Source: Pseudosulfitobacter koreensis (lineage in GTDB: Bacteria; Pseudomonadota; Alphaproteobacteria; Rhodobacterales; Rhodobacteraceae). Taken from it: 55,709 nt of DNA. The stretch covers positions 1-55,709 of the forward strand of contig NZ_JANKJG010000016.1 of NCBI RefSeq assembly GCF_024733015.1, read 5' to 3'. Positions 20,171-29,415 of this stretch are shown one piece after another. A program made the translations under genes and the position numbers. Position 1 is the first letter of the stretch. Every line of letters starts with the position of its first letter. The notes under the pieces are model-generated. The model was given only the letters and a program-made list of their open reading frames with translations, did no database searches and had not been told where the DNA came from.

Positions 20171-21028
20171 TTACGCGACGTTGCGCATCGCCGCCGCTGG
20201 AACCAGACCCAGGGCGCGGCAGGCTTCGCGTGTGAGGTCGGGGCGGTTCAGCGTGTAAAAATGCAGCGCGTCAACGCCTTCCGCGCGCAGGGCATCGCAC
20301 ATTTCGGTGCAATGGGCGAGTGCGAACAGATCGCTGTTGCCGTCCCGCGCCGCGTTCTCGAAACCCTGGGCCAATGTCACCGGCACATCGGCACCGCATT
20401 GGCTGGCGAATTTCTGGATGCTCTTCCAGTTGCCGACGGGCAGGATGCCCGGCACGATCGGCGCTTCGATGCCCGCTTTGACGCAGGCGTCGCGGTAGCG
20501 CAGGAAGGTTTCAGCCTCGAAGAAGAACTGCGTGATCGCCTCGGATGCGCCCGCGTCGATCTTGGCTTTCAGCCAGGCGATGTTCTGGTCGGTGTCGGAG
20601 GCGTCCGCATGGCTTTCGGGATAGGCTCCGACGCGGATGGTAAAGCGACCCTTGTCAGCAAGTGCCTCGACCAGTTCGATGCTGTTGGCAAATCCGCCCT
20701 CGACCTGCTGGAAGCCGGTGCCGTCCACCGGATCACCGCGCAGGGCGACGATGTCGGTGATGCCTGCGTCGGCGAATTTATCGGCTGTTTGCAACACCTT
20801 CTCGCGGGTGGCACCCACGCAGGTCAGGTGCGCAGCGACGGGCAGGCCGGAGGACCGGCGCAGGGTTTGAGCCGCCTCGTGGGTCAGATCCTGCGTGCTG
20901 CCGCCTGCACCGTAGGTGACCGAGAAGAAGCGCGGCTCGAGCGGCGTGAGCGCCTGCACGGTGTCCCAAAGACGGAAACCTGCGTCGATGGACTTGGGCG
21001 GGAAGACTTCGAACGAAAGCGCTGTCAT
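20171..21028 (-). CDS. metF: 5,10-Methylenetetrahydrofolate reductase
   Basis: 285 residues, a TIM-barrel flavoprotein. It starts ALSFEVFPPKS, followed by FSVTYGAGGSTQD, HLTCVGATREKV, DIVALRGDP and ITQFFFEAETF, all MetF landmarks. It reduces methylene-THF to methyl-THF for methionine synthesis. The SD AAGGA lies 8 nt before the ATG. The gene is divergent from a LysR gene of MetR type with ~100 bp between them, which suggests control by that regulator and homocysteine. Confidence 0.95.
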   Translation of the reverse strand: MTALSFEVFPPKSIDAGFRLWDTVQALTPLEPRFFSVTYGAGGSTQDLTHEAAQTLRRSSGLPVAAHLTCVGATREKVLQTADKFADAGITDIVALRGDPVDGTGFQQVEGGFANSIELVEALADKGRFTIRVGAYPESHADASDTDQNIAWLKAKIDAGASEAITQFFFEAETFLRYRDACVKAGIEAPIVPGILPVGNWKSIQKFASQCGADVPVTLAQGFENAARDGNSDLFALAHCTEMCDALRAEGVDALHFYTLNRPDLTREACRALGLVPAAAMRNVA

Positions 21029-21088
21029 TGTTATATTCCTTACGGGCGGCGATCAGATGTTTCATCTCTTGTCGCATGTTTCGAGATA

Positions 21089-21126
21089 TGAGACAAATTC
21101 ATAACTCTCATCATGAACATGAGTTC
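21089..21126. promoter_or_regulatory. Candidate MetR/LysR operator in the metF-metR intergenic region
   Basis: Two near-matches to the MetR consensus TGAA-N5-TTCA: TGAGACAAATTCA (21089-21101) and TGAACATGAGTTC (21114-21126), each with one mismatch. A T-N11-A dyad TCAT-N7-ATGA lies at 21108-21122. The cluster sits just upstream of the metR start and ~60 bp upstream of the metF start. This placement suits autoregulation plus activation of metF. Not tested. Confidence 0.5.
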
Positions 21127-21129
21127 CGC

Positions 21130-22035
21130 ATGCATATCGAATTCCGCCACCTGCGCACGATCAAGGCCATCCACGACGCCGGAGGGCTGGCCAAGGCCGC
21201 CGACCAGTTGCACATCACGCAATCCGCATTGTCCCACCAGATCAAGGGGTTGGAGGATCAGGCGGGAGTTGAGTTGTTCGTGCGTCGCTCGAAACCGATG
21301 AAGCTGTCGGCGGCAGGGTTGCGGCTGCTGCGTCTGGCCGAGCAGATATTGCCACAGGTTCAGGCGATGCAGGACGAGTTCAGCGGGTTGCGCGACGGCA
21401 GGTCGGGTCGCATGCATATCGCCATCGAATGCCACGCCTGCTTTGAATGGCTGTTTCCGGTGCTGGAGCGATTTCGCAAGGATTGGCCCGATGTCGACGT
21501 CGACATTCGACCGGGGCTGGCGTTCGAGGCGTTGCCTGCGCTGTTGAAGGAGGAAGTGGATCTTGTGGTGTCCTCCGATCCAGAGGAGCTGGCGGGCGTC
21601 GAGTTTCTGGAGCTCTTTGATTATGCGCCGGTTTTCGTGGCTTCCAAGGACAATCCGCTGGCATCCAAACCCTATATCGAGGCCGAGGATTTCCGCGACC
21701 AGACCCTGATCACCTATCCGGTCGAGCGCAGCCGTCTGGACGTGTTCAGTCAGTTGCTGTTCCCGGCCAAGGTTGAACCAGCCTCGGTGCGGCAGGCGGA
21801 ACTGACGGCGGTGATCTTGCTGCTGGTGGCGTCGAATCGCGGCGTTGCGGTGCTGCCCGACTGGGTGGTGCGCGAGGTCAAATATTCGTCGGACTACGTG
21901 ACGCGCCCGCTGACGTCCAAGGGGCTGACCCGCCGTCTTTATGCCGCCGTGCGCAGCGACGAGCGCGGCAAGCCCTATATGGAGCGGCTGATCACGCTGG
22001 CGCGCACCGAGGCGCGCAAACTGCAAAAAGCCTGA
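21130..22035 (+). CDS. metR: LysR-family regulator, MetR type
   Basis: 301 residues from ATG 21130. The winged helix-turn-helix is FRHLRTIKAIHDAGGLAKAADQLHITQSALSHQIKGLE, a full LysR HTH. The effector domain follows (CHACFEWLFPVLERFRKDWPDVD; later VVSSDPEELAGVEFLELFDY), resembling MetR, which uses homocysteine as co-inducer. It is divergent from metF. An earlier in-frame start at 21028 would overlap metF and lacks support. The metR name is inferred from context and similarity. Confidence 0.85.
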   Translation: MHIEFRHLRTIKAIHDAGGLAKAADQLHITQSALSHQIKGLEDQAGVELFVRRSKPMKLSAAGLRLLRLAEQILPQVQAMQDEFSGLRDGRSGRMHIAIECHACFEWLFPVLERFRKDWPDVDVDIRPGLAFEALPALLKEEVDLVVSSDPEELAGVEFLELFDYAPVFVASKDNPLASKPYIEAEDFRDQTLITYPVERSRLDVFSQLLFPAKVEPASVRQAELTAVILLLVASNRGVAVLPDWVVREVKYSSDYVTRPLTSKGLTRRLYAAVRSDERGKPYMERLITLARTEARKLQKA

Positions 22036-22042
22036 GCGGGAA

Positions 22043-22062
22043 GGGGCGGCATGCACCGCCCC
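22043..22062. terminator. Hairpin between convergent metR and the CurA-type gene
   Basis: GGGGCGG (22043-22049) pairs with CCGCCCC (22056-22062) around CATGCA. It lies 7 bp after the metR stop and 8 bp before the opposite gene's stop. No T-tract follows; the structure could serve both strands. Confidence 0.6.
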
Positions 22063-22070
22063 AACAAGGC

Positions 22071-23108
22071 TCAGACCACTTTTACGATCTGTTTGCCCAT
22101 GTTTTTGCCTTGCAGCAGGCCGATGAAGGCCTCGGGGGCTTTTTCCAGCCCTTCGGCCACGTCCTCGACGACCTTGATCTCGCCGCTGGCGACCTTGGGG
22201 CCAATCTCGGAGAGGAAGGCGGGGAACTTGTCCCAGTGGTTCGAGATGATGAAGCCCTGAACCGACAGGAAATTGACCAGAATGTTCCGCCACAGTTTCG
22301 GCGCGGTCAGCGGTGCGTTGGCGCCATCGCCCAATCCGCCCGCATTGTACCACGCGATCATGCCGCAGATCGGGATGCGCCCGTGCGGGTTCATCATCGG
22401 CATCACGGCTTCCAGCACCTTGCCGCCGACGTTTTCGAAATAGATGTCGATCCCCTTGGGGCATTCGGCTTTCAGCGCCTCGCGCAGGGATTTCGCGTCG
22501 TCATGGGCGCGGTGGTCGATGCAGGCGTCGAAGCCAAAGGTTTCCACGGCCATCTTGCATTTGTCGGCGCCGCCCGCGATGCCCACGGTGCGCAGGCCGA
22601 TGCTTTTGGCGACCTGGCCCACCATCGAACCGACGGGGCCGGTGGCGGCGGCAACAACCAGCGTCTCGCCCGACTTGGGGCGACCGATTTCGGTCAGGCC
22701 GTGGTAGCCGGTGAAGCCGGGCATGCCCAGAACGCCAAGTGACGCGGTGATCGGTCCGTGCGAGGGGTCGACCTTGCGCAGCATCTTGGCCGGTTGCACG
22801 CCGTGGGTGGCCCAGCCGAACATGCCGAAGGCAAAGTCGCCGGGTTTGAATGCATCTGAATTCGACGCGATCACTTCGCCCACGGCGCCGCCTTCCATCG
22901 TGCCGCCGATGGGCACGGGAGCGGCATAGGATTTCGCATCGTCCATCCGGCCCCGCATGTAAGGGTCCAGCGACATGTAATGAACGCGCACCAGCACCTC
23001 GCCGTCGCCGGGCGTGGGCACCGCGCCGCTTTCCATCTTGAAGTTGTTGGGCGTCGGCGCGCCGTCGGGGCGGCTGGCAAGGGTAATACGTTGCATCTGG
23101 TCGGTCAT
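22071..23108 (-). CDS. NADP-dependent oxidoreductase, CurA/leukotriene-B4-dehydrogenase type MDR
   Basis: 345 residues. Zinc-free medium-chain reductase with MSLDPYMRGRM at the N-terminus. The Rossmann segment ETLVVAAATGPVGSMVGQ and GIDIYFENVGGKVLEAVM match CurA and prostaglandin reductases, which reduce the C=C bond of alpha,beta-unsaturated carbonyls with NADPH. GGGAGAAACATC precedes the ATG at 23108. It is convergent with metR and divergent from the inositol monophosphatase gene. The physiological substrate is not predictable. Confidence 0.9.
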   Translation of the reverse strand: MTDQMQRITLASRPDGAPTPNNFKMESGAVPTPGDGEVLVRVHYMSLDPYMRGRMDDAKSYAAPVPIGGTMEGGAVGEVIASNSDAFKPGDFAFGMFGWATHGVQPAKMLRKVDPSHGPITASLGVLGMPGFTGYHGLTEIGRPKSGETLVVAAATGPVGSMVGQVAKSIGLRTVGIAGGADKCKMAVETFGFDACIDHRAHDDAKSLREALKAECPKGIDIYFENVGGKVLEAVMPMMNPHGRIPICGMIAWYNAGGLGDGANAPLTAPKLWRNILVNFLSVQGFIISNHWDKFPAFLSEIGPKVASGEIKVVEDVAEGLEKAPEAFIGLLQGKNMGKQIVKVV

Positions 23109-23288
23109 GATGTTTCTCCCATTGATTTGGGCGCAGCGTGGACCGCCTGCGGAGCCGGGGCAAGCCGTTACGCCGCGACGCGAGGTAACAGAGCGAAAGA
23201 TAGCTTGGGACGCAGTTGCGCGCAGGCCCTTGGCATCTCGGGATATGGCGCGTATACGCGCGGCCTGATCCCTCTAGGAGAGTCCCCA

Positions 23289-24074
23289 ATGGTTGGCAGT
23301 GCAAACCTCAACATCATGATCAAGGCCGCGCGCAAGGCCGGCCGTTCGCTGGTCAAGGACTTCCGCGAGGTCGAACAGCTGCAGGTGTCGATGAAAGGCG
23401 CGGGCGATTTTGTCAGCAAGGCCGACATTGCCGCCGAAAAGATCCTCAAAGATGAACTGATGGGGGCCCGCCCGACCTATGGCTGGTGTGCCGAGGAAAG
23501 TGCCGAGGAAGAGGGCACCGACCCGACCCGCCGCTGGATCGTCGACCCGCTGGACGGCACCACCAACTTTCTGCACGGGCTGCCGCACTGGGCCGTGTCG
23601 ATCGCGCTCGAGCACAAGGGACAGGTCGTGGCCGGTGTGGTCTTTGACCCCGCCAAGGACGAGATGTTCTTTGCCGAAAAAGGTGCCGGTTCCTGGATGA
23701 ACGACAGCCGCATGCGCGTCTCGGGGCGCAGCCATATGATCGAGGCGATCTTTGCCACCGGACTGCCCTTTGCGGGCCGTGCTGATCTGCCCGACACGCT
23801 GAAGGATCTGGGCCGTCTGCTGCCCGCCTGTGCCGGTGTGCGCCGGTGGGGCGCTGCGGCGCTGGATCTGGCCTATGTGGCGGCTGGCCGTTACGATGGC
23901 TTTTGGGAACGCCGGTTGCAGCCATGGGACATGGCGGCGGGCGTCATCATTGCCCGCGAAGCCGGTGCCCTGCTGGAACCGATGGACCCCAGCGCCGATC
24001 TGCTGGACAGCGGCAACGTGATCTGCGCGAACGAAGCCTTGTTCACGAGCTTTGCAAAGATCATCCGCGCCTGA
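23289..24074 (+). CDS. suhB: Inositol-1-monophosphatase family protein
   Basis: 261 residues. The metal and substrate motifs are complete: acidic pair in WCAEESAEEEG, WIVDPLDGTTNFLHGLPHW and the C-terminal WDMAAGVIIAREAGA. The Mg-dependent enzyme hydrolyses inositol monophosphate; SuhB homologues can also act on related phosphates or bind the transcription apparatus. AGGAG 12 nt upstream fixes ATG 23289. Confidence 0.93.
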   Translation: MVGSANLNIMIKAARKAGRSLVKDFREVEQLQVSMKGAGDFVSKADIAAEKILKDELMGARPTYGWCAEESAEEEGTDPTRRWIVDPLDGTTNFLHGLPHWAVSIALEHKGQVVAGVVFDPAKDEMFFAEKGAGSWMNDSRMRVSGRSHMIEAIFATGLPFAGRADLPDTLKDLGRLLPACAGVRRWGAAALDLAYVAAGRYDGFWERRLQPWDMAAGVIIAREAGALLEPMDPSADLLDSGNVICANEALFTSFAKIIRA

Positions 24075-24089
24075 GGGCACAATCGCCTT

Positions 24090-24461
24090 CTACCTGTCGG
24101 ATGAATGATTGACCCCGTCAGTCCAGGCGATGGGCTCGTGGTCGCGCGGATTGATCCCGTCGATGCAGCCCAGATTGACGCCGCATTGGCTGGGGTCGGA
24201 CCGCCGCCGGTGATGGGTGTAGATCCCGCAGGTCTTGCAGAAATAATGCTGCGCCGTGTGCGTGCCGAAACTGTAGAGCGCGAGGTTCTCGGCCCCCTTC
24301 ACCACTGTCGTTTCCGAAGCAATCGCAGTGACCGCCGCGGCCCCGCGTCTGCGGCAGAACGAGCAATCGCAGCGCGTCGCGTCCGCCAATCCGTGCGGCA
24401 GTGTCGCGCGGATGTGCACCGCACCGCAGTGACAGCGCGCATCGACCTGCTCGGCACTCAT
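24090..24461 (-). CDS. GFA family (glutathione-dependent formaldehyde-activating-like) zinc protein
   Basis: 123 residues. The zinc ligands follow the GFA (Mss4-fold) pattern: CHC at 10-12, CDCSFC at 31-36, and CKTC at 75-78 in HYFCKTCGIYTHH. Gfa catalyses or assists S-hydroxymethylglutathione formation, but most paralogues have unknown thiol-adduct roles. The ATG overlaps the stop of the rhomboid gene (ATGA at 24458-24461), so the two form a coupled operon with the rhomboid first. Confidence 0.85.
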   Translation of the reverse strand: MSAEQVDARCHCGAVHIRATLPHGLADATRCDCSFCRRRGAAAVTAIASETTVVKGAENLALYSFGTHTAQHYFCKTCGIYTHHRRRSDPSQCGVNLGCIDGINPRDHEPIAWTDGVNHSSDR

Positions 24462-25192
24462 CTGCGCACCTTGGGAATGCGGGAGCGGGCATAATGCGCT
24501 TCTGGATGCGGAGGGTGCCCGTCAGTCAGTGTCCAGAAGCCGATCCCGCCCAGCCGCAGCCACAGTGGAACGGCCAGCAGCAGCCCGGCGACAAAGCCGC
24601 CCGCATGCGCCCAGTAGGCCACGCCGCCGGTGTCGGGATTGGACCCGATGCCGCCGACGAACTGCATGGCGAACCAGACCATCAGCATCACCCAGGCGGG
24701 GATCGGAAAGATGCGGAAGAACACGATCAGGATGATCAGGATATCGACCTTGGCCTTTGGGAACAGCAGAAGATAGCCGCCCATCACGCCCGCGATCGCA
24801 CCCGATGCGCCCACGGTCGGGACACCCGATATGGGCGCGAACGCGTATTGTGCCAACCCGGCGGCCACGCCTGATAACAGATAGAAACCAAGATAGGGCA
24901 GGTGCCCCATCTCGTCTTCGATGTTGTCGCCGAAGATGAACAGGAACAGCATGTTGCCGGCCAGATGCATCCACCCGCCATGCAGGAACATTGACGTCAG
25001 CAGGGAATAATAACCCTCTCCCGCCGTGATCCGCGCAGGGATAAAAGCCCAGTTGATAAAGAACGCGTTGATCGCACGATCATCCGTGAACAACTCGACA
25101 TAGCTTAGAAAGATCAGGATGTTCGCCGCCATCAACCCGTAGGTGACAAATGGCATCCGGCCAGAGGGGTTGTGATCGCGAATTGGCAGCAT
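24458..25192 (-). CDS. Rhomboid family intramembrane serine protease
   Basis: 244 residues with six predicted membrane helices. The conserved HGGWMHLAGNMLFLFIFGDNIE stretch precedes the catalytic serine in VGASGAIAGV (Ser130) and the catalytic His in YWAHAGGFVAG (His196), so the dyad is complete. It cleaves membrane-protein substrates within the inner membrane. ATG 25192 gives MLPIRDHNPSGRMPFVTYGL, the usual start of alphaproteobacterial rhomboids. It is transcribed with the GFA gene. Confidence 0.92.
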   Translation of the reverse strand: MLPIRDHNPSGRMPFVTYGLMAANILIFLSYVELFTDDRAINAFFINWAFIPARITAGEGYYSLLTSMFLHGGWMHLAGNMLFLFIFGDNIEDEMGHLPYLGFYLLSGVAAGLAQYAFAPISGVPTVGASGAIAGVMGGYLLLFPKAKVDILIILIVFFRIFPIPAWVMLMVWFAMQFVGGIGSNPDTGGVAYWAHAGGFVAGLLLAVPLWLRLGGIGFWTLTDGHPPHPEAHYARSRIPKVRR

Positions 25193-25375
25193 AGCAGGCA
25201 AGCTGATCTGAAACGCGCGCCGGGTCAATGCACGTCGCGCGTGTTTCGCCGCCGCGCATGCCCGTGATTTCGGTTTTACGCTTGTCAGGCCCCTTACGCG
25301 GTCCAAAACGCCGCGCGCTTGGGCAATTGCGGGAACCGCGCCGCCACGAAATGACAGCGCGGTTCTGGCCTTTGC

Positions 25376-28300
25376 TTAAGGGGCCGGGTTCTTGGCCACT
25401 TCACCCAAGAGTGCCGCATTGCCGCCCGCAGCCGTGGTGTCGACGCACAGGTGCCGTTCCCACAGCACGTGGCCCACGTCGGGCTGTCCGGTGATCAGCG
25501 GGATGATGGCCCCGTCACGTCCCGCCAGCGCCCGGTTCAGCTCTGCCGCCGTCTGGGCATCGCCCCACCACAGCACGCCGCAATAGGCGGGGCCGACAAT
25601 CAGTGACGCGGGGTCGATCACGCCGGTGGCCGCGAGCGCGCGACCGCCCAGGGCCTCGACTGCCTTGATCTGCGCCTGCACCGTCTTTTCTCCGGGGCCT
25701 GCGCACAGGACGGGCGCGCCTGCCCATGTGCTCAGCCGGTTGGTTTCACCCGTAGGCCCTGGCAGCGTGTGTTCCGAGATTTTCTCGGACGCCTGCGCGC
25801 GCAGGGCGGGCAGGGGTTGCGGCGCGTCATGAGCCCAGCCGTCCACGGCCTCAGCCGCGCCCGGTCTGGAAAAGCGCAGCAGATAGTCGGGGCCGCCCGC
25901 CTTTGGGCCGGTGCCGCTCAGACCGATGCCGCCGAAGGGTTGGCTGCCCACGATGGCCCCGATCTGGTTGCGGTTCACATAGACATTGCCCGCGAGGATA
26001 CGGTCCGACACGAACTGCACCCGGTCATCGATCCGCGTGTGCAGCCCGAATGTCAGACCATAGCCCGTCGCGTTGATGTCCTGAATGATCCGGTGCATGC
26101 GGCCGGACTTGAACGTGGCGATGTGCAGGACCGGGCCGAAGATTTCGCGCGTCATGTCCTCGATGCCATCGACGCTGATCAGGGTCGGCGCGATATAGGT
26201 GCCGGTTTGCGGGGTCGGCAGGGCATGCAGCAGACGACCCTCGGCGCGGGCGGTGGCGATGTGGTCGGCGATGCCCTTGCGCGCGGTCTCGTCGATGACG
26301 GGACCGACATCGGTGCTGAGATCCCAAGGCATGCCCATCGCCAGCGCATCCATCGCGCCGGTCAGCATCGCGGTGAAGGCCGGTGCGATGTCCTCTTGAA
26401 TATAGAGGCAGCGCAGGGCCGAACAGCGTTGCCCGGCGGATTGGAACGCGCTTTCGATGATCGCGGTGACTGCCTGTTCGGGCAGCGCGGTGCTGTCGAC
26501 GATCATCGCGTTCAGCCCCCCGGTTTCGGCGATCAGCGGCGTGCCGGGGGCGGCGTGCTGCGCGAGGCTGTTGCGGATTTTCAATGCCGTCGCGGTCGAT
26601 CCGGTAAAGGCGACGCCGCCAACGCGGGCGTCCGACGTCAGCGCCGCGCCGACCTCGCCCCCGCCGGGCAGCAGTTGCAGCACATGGGCAGGCACGCCCG
26701 CCTCGTGCATCAGCGTCACCGTCAGATGCGCGATCAGCGGCGTCTGCTCGGCCGGTTTGGCCAGCACGGCGTTGCCCGCAGCCAGCGCGGCCGAAATCTG
26801 GCCGGTGAAAATCGCCAGCGGAAAGTTCCACGGGCTGATGCAGACATAGGTGCCCGCAGGCTCTTTCGAGGGCGCGTGCGCTGCGTAATAGCGCATGAAA
26901 TCAACCGCTTCGCGCAGTTCGGCCACGCAGTCGGGCAGGGTCTTGCCCGCTTCGCGCGCCAGCAGCACAAAGAGCGGCGCAAGGTTCGCCTCGAGCGCAT
27001 CTGCTGCCGCGTTCAGAACCCTGCCACGCTCGGCGGGTGACGCATCCCACATGCGTGCGGCGTCGAATGCTGCGGTCACATCGTCGGCGGTGGCGTGCTG
27101 CACTGTGCCGACCACATCCGACGGATCGGCGGGGTTCGACACCTCCTGCACGGTCCCTTCCGGCACATCGGTCGCCAGCAGCGGGCCAGCTTTCCACTGC
27201 GCCTTGCGCAACGGATCGCGGGCGGCGTCTATCGCCTCAAGCGTCGGGGCGTGGGCCAGATCGAACCCTTGGGAATTCGGACGCTCGGGCTGGAACAGCT
27301 CGGTGCCACGCTTGATCTTTGGGCCGGGGTAGGGCAGCGCGTCAAACGGGTCGCTTGCCACTTGCTCGGGCGAGACGTCCTCGTCCACGATCTGGTTGAC
27401 GAAGGACGAGTTCGCACCGTTTTCCAACAGACGCCGCACCAGATAGGCCAGCAGATCGCGGTGCGCGCCGACGGGCGCATAGATGCGGCAATTGCTGCCC
27501 GCATCGGCCATCACGATGTTATGCAGCGCCTCGCCCATGCCATGCAGACGCTGGAACTCGAAGGTTTCGGGATCGGCACCCATGTGCAGCACTGCCGCAA
27601 CAGTGTGCGCGTTGTGCGTGGCGAACTGCGGATAGATCCGGTCGGTCATGCCCAACAGACGGCGGGCGTTGGCGATATAGGACACGTCCGTCGCGGCCTT
27701 CTGCGTATAGACCGGAAAGCCGTCGATGCCCTCGACCTGCGCCTTCTTGATCTCGGTGTCCCAATAGGCGCCCTTGACCAGACGGACCATGATGCGGCGG
27801 TCGTGTTTCTGCGCCATGTCGTAGAGCGCGTCGATCACGCGGCCCGCGCGGGGACCGTAGGCTTGCACCACGACGCCCAGACCATGCCAGCCCTTGAGCG
27901 CGGGTTCGGCCATCACGCGGTCGATCAGCTCAAGCGAAAGCGACAACCGGTCAGCCTCTTCCGCGTCGATGTTCAGCCCCATGCCGGCGGATTTGGCGAG
28001 CAGCGCAAGGCTGCGCAGGCGCGGCAGCAGGTCGTTCATCACCGCCTCTTCCTGCGCCACCTCGTAGCGGGGGTGCAGGGCGCTCAGCTTGACCGAGATG
28101 CCGGGGTTCTTGCGGATGTCGCCGTGGGTGCAGGCCGTCGCAATCGCGGAAATCGCGCGCGAATAGCTCAGGTGATAGCGTTTGGCGTCCGCTTCGGTGC
28201 GCGCGGCCTCGCCCAGCATGTCGTAGGAATAGGTATAGCCCTTCTTCTCCATGCCCGCGGCGCGCTTCATCGCCGACGTGATGTTTTCGCCCAGCACGAA

Positions 28301-28813
28301 TTGACGGCCCATTTCCTTCATTGCGCGGCCCACGGCGGTGCGGATCACCGGCTCGCCCAGACGCTTGATCGCGCCGCGCAGCTGGCGCACGGGGCTGGGG
28401 CGGCGGGTGTCCAGAACCCGGCCCGTCAGCATCAGTGCCCAGGTCGACGCGTTGACCAGGCTGGAGGTCGATTTGCCAAGGTGCGTGCCCCAGTCGGACG
28501 GCGCGATCTTATCCTCGATCAGCGCGTCGATGGTGTCGGCGTCGGGCACCCGCAGCAGCGCCTCGGCCAGGCACATCAGGGCGATGCCCTCGTCGGTGCT
28601 CAGGCCATATTCGGCCAGGAAACTTTCCATAAGGCCGGGATCGGCAGCGGACCGGATCTGGCGCACCCATCCGGCGGCACGCGCGGTGACCGCTTTGCGG
28701 TCGTCTTCGCCAAGATCGGCGAGCGTGACAAGTTCGTCCAGCACGGCATTCTGGTCGGTGTAGGTCCCGGCATCAATGTGGTGGCGCAGTGAATAAGCGG
28801 TGTCGCGAGCCAT
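25376..28813 (-). CDS. putA: Bifunctional proline dehydrogenase / glutamate-semialdehyde dehydrogenase
   Basis: 1145 residues. The N-terminal half is the FAD-dependent proline dehydrogenase barrel (GMGLNIDAEEADRLSLSLEL; MVRLVKGAYWDTEIKKAQ). The C-terminal half is an aldehyde dehydrogenase with the catalytic Cys in SAGQRCSALRCL and the Glu in LIAETGGLNAM. It oxidises proline to glutamate via channelled P5C. There is no N-terminal ribbon-helix-helix, so it is not the self-repressing type of enteric bacteria; control should come from the divergent PutR. The ATG at 28813 has AAGGA at good spacing and is preferred over one at 28840. Confidence 0.96.
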   Translation of the reverse strand: MARDTAYSLRHHIDAGTYTDQNAVLDELVTLADLGEDDRKAVTARAAGWVRQIRSAADPGLMESFLAEYGLSTDEGIALMCLAEALLRVPDADTIDALIEDKIAPSDWGTHLGKSTSSLVNASTWALMLTGRVLDTRRPSPVRQLRGAIKRLGEPVIRTAVGRAMKEMGRQFVLGENITSAMKRAAGMEKKGYTYSYDMLGEAARTEADAKRYHLSYSRAISAIATACTHGDIRKNPGISVKLSALHPRYEVAQEEAVMNDLLPRLRSLALLAKSAGMGLNIDAEEADRLSLSLELIDRVMAEPALKGWHGLGVVVQAYGPRAGRVIDALYDMAQKHDRRIMVRLVKGAYWDTEIKKAQVEGIDGFPVYTQKAATDVSYIANARRLLGMTDRIYPQFATHNAHTVAAVLHMGADPETFEFQRLHGMGEALHNIVMADAGSNCRIYAPVGAHRDLLAYLVRRLLENGANSSFVNQIVDEDVSPEQVASDPFDALPYPGPKIKRGTELFQPERPNSQGFDLAHAPTLEAIDAARDPLRKAQWKAGPLLATDVPEGTVQEVSNPADPSDVVGTVQHATADDVTAAFDAARMWDASPAERGRVLNAAADALEANLAPLFVLLAREAGKTLPDCVAELREAVDFMRYYAAHAPSKEPAGTYVCISPWNFPLAIFTGQISAALAAGNAVLAKPAEQTPLIAHLTVTLMHEAGVPAHVLQLLPGGGEVGAALTSDARVGGVAFTGSTATALKIRNSLAQHAAPGTPLIAETGGLNAMIVDSTALPEQAVTAIIESAFQSAGQRCSALRCLYIQEDIAPAFTAMLTGAMDALAMGMPWDLSTDVGPVIDETARKGIADHIATARAEGRLLHALPTPQTGTYIAPTLISVDGIEDMTREIFGPVLHIATFKSGRMHRIIQDINATGYGLTFGLHTRIDDRVQFVSDRILAGNVYVNRNQIGAIVGSQPFGGIGLSGTGPKAGGPDYLLRFSRPGAAEAVDGWAHDAPQPLPALRAQASEKISEHTLPGPTGETNRLSTWAGAPVLCAGPGEKTVQAQIKAVEALGGRALAATGVIDPASLIVGPAYCGVLWWGDAQTAAELNRALAGRDGAIIPLITGQPDVGHVLWERHLCVDTTAAGGNAALLGEVAKNPAP

Positions 28814-28919
28814 ATCATATCCTTTTGGCAGATGTTCCATTGTATCGCTGGATCGAAAGGCGATTTGACTATAATGATTTCATATGTCGGTAATTTAGAC
28901 CGAAGTTTGAGGATTTCAC

Positions 28920-29396
28920 ATGGAAAATGATCGGATGGGTTTGGACCGCTTCGACAAGGCGATTCTGTCGGAACTGGCGCGCGACGGGCGCATGAGTGTG
29001 ACGGACCTCGCCGTGCGCATCGGTCTGTCGAAATCTCCGACGCAGGCGCGGCTGCGCAAGCTGGAGAAAGACGGGGTCATCCTGGGCTACCGCGCCATGC
29101 TTGATCCGATCCGTCTGGGCATGGATCACGTGGCCTTTGTCGAAGTGCGCCTGTCCGACACCCGCGAGGGTGCATTGACCGCGTTCAACCAGGCGGTGAT
29201 CAAGGTGCCCGAGATCGAGCAGGCCCATATGATCGCAGGCAACTTCGACTACCTGCTCAAGGTCAGGACCCGCGACATGAGCACCTATCGCGCGTTTCTG
29301 GGCGAGACGATCTCGCACCTGCCCTTTGTCGCCTCGACTTCGACCTATGTGGCGATGGAGGCGGTGAAAGAGGCCGTTCTCGCAGATGTGACTTGA
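28920..29396 (+). CDS. putR: Lrp/AsnC family regulator PutR
   Basis: 158 residues. N-terminal HTH DRFDKAILSELARDGRMSVTDLAVRIGLSKSPTQARLRKLE, then the RAM ligand domain (MDHVAFVEVRLSDTR; MIAGNFDYLLKVRTRDM). This is the Lrp layout. Its position divergent from putA matches PutR of Rhodobacter and Agrobacterium, which activates putA in response to proline. The SD GAGGA lies before ATG 28920. The 106-bp intergenic region is AT-richer than the genes around it and holds a TATAAT at 28870-28875 without a convincing -35. Confidence 0.93.
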   Translation: MENDRMGLDRFDKAILSELARDGRMSVTDLAVRIGLSKSPTQARLRKLEKDGVILGYRAMLDPIRLGMDHVAFVEVRLSDTREGALTAFNQAVIKVPEIEQAHMIAGNFDYLLKVRTRDMSTYRAFLGETISHLPFVASTSTYVAMEAVKEAVLADVT

Positions 29397-29415
29397 CCGG
29401 CGGGCGGGCTGCGGC

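Noticed and set aside
27095..28792. A 565-codon open frame on the plus strand opposite putA
   Set aside because: It is antisense to a certain gene, is dominated by Arg/His/Gln/Gly as expected for reversed high-GC codons, and has no motif or SD.
28870..28875. TATAAT in the putA-putR intergenic region as a -10 promoter box
   Set aside because: No convincing -35 lies 16-18 bp away on either strand, so it is only mentioned under putR.
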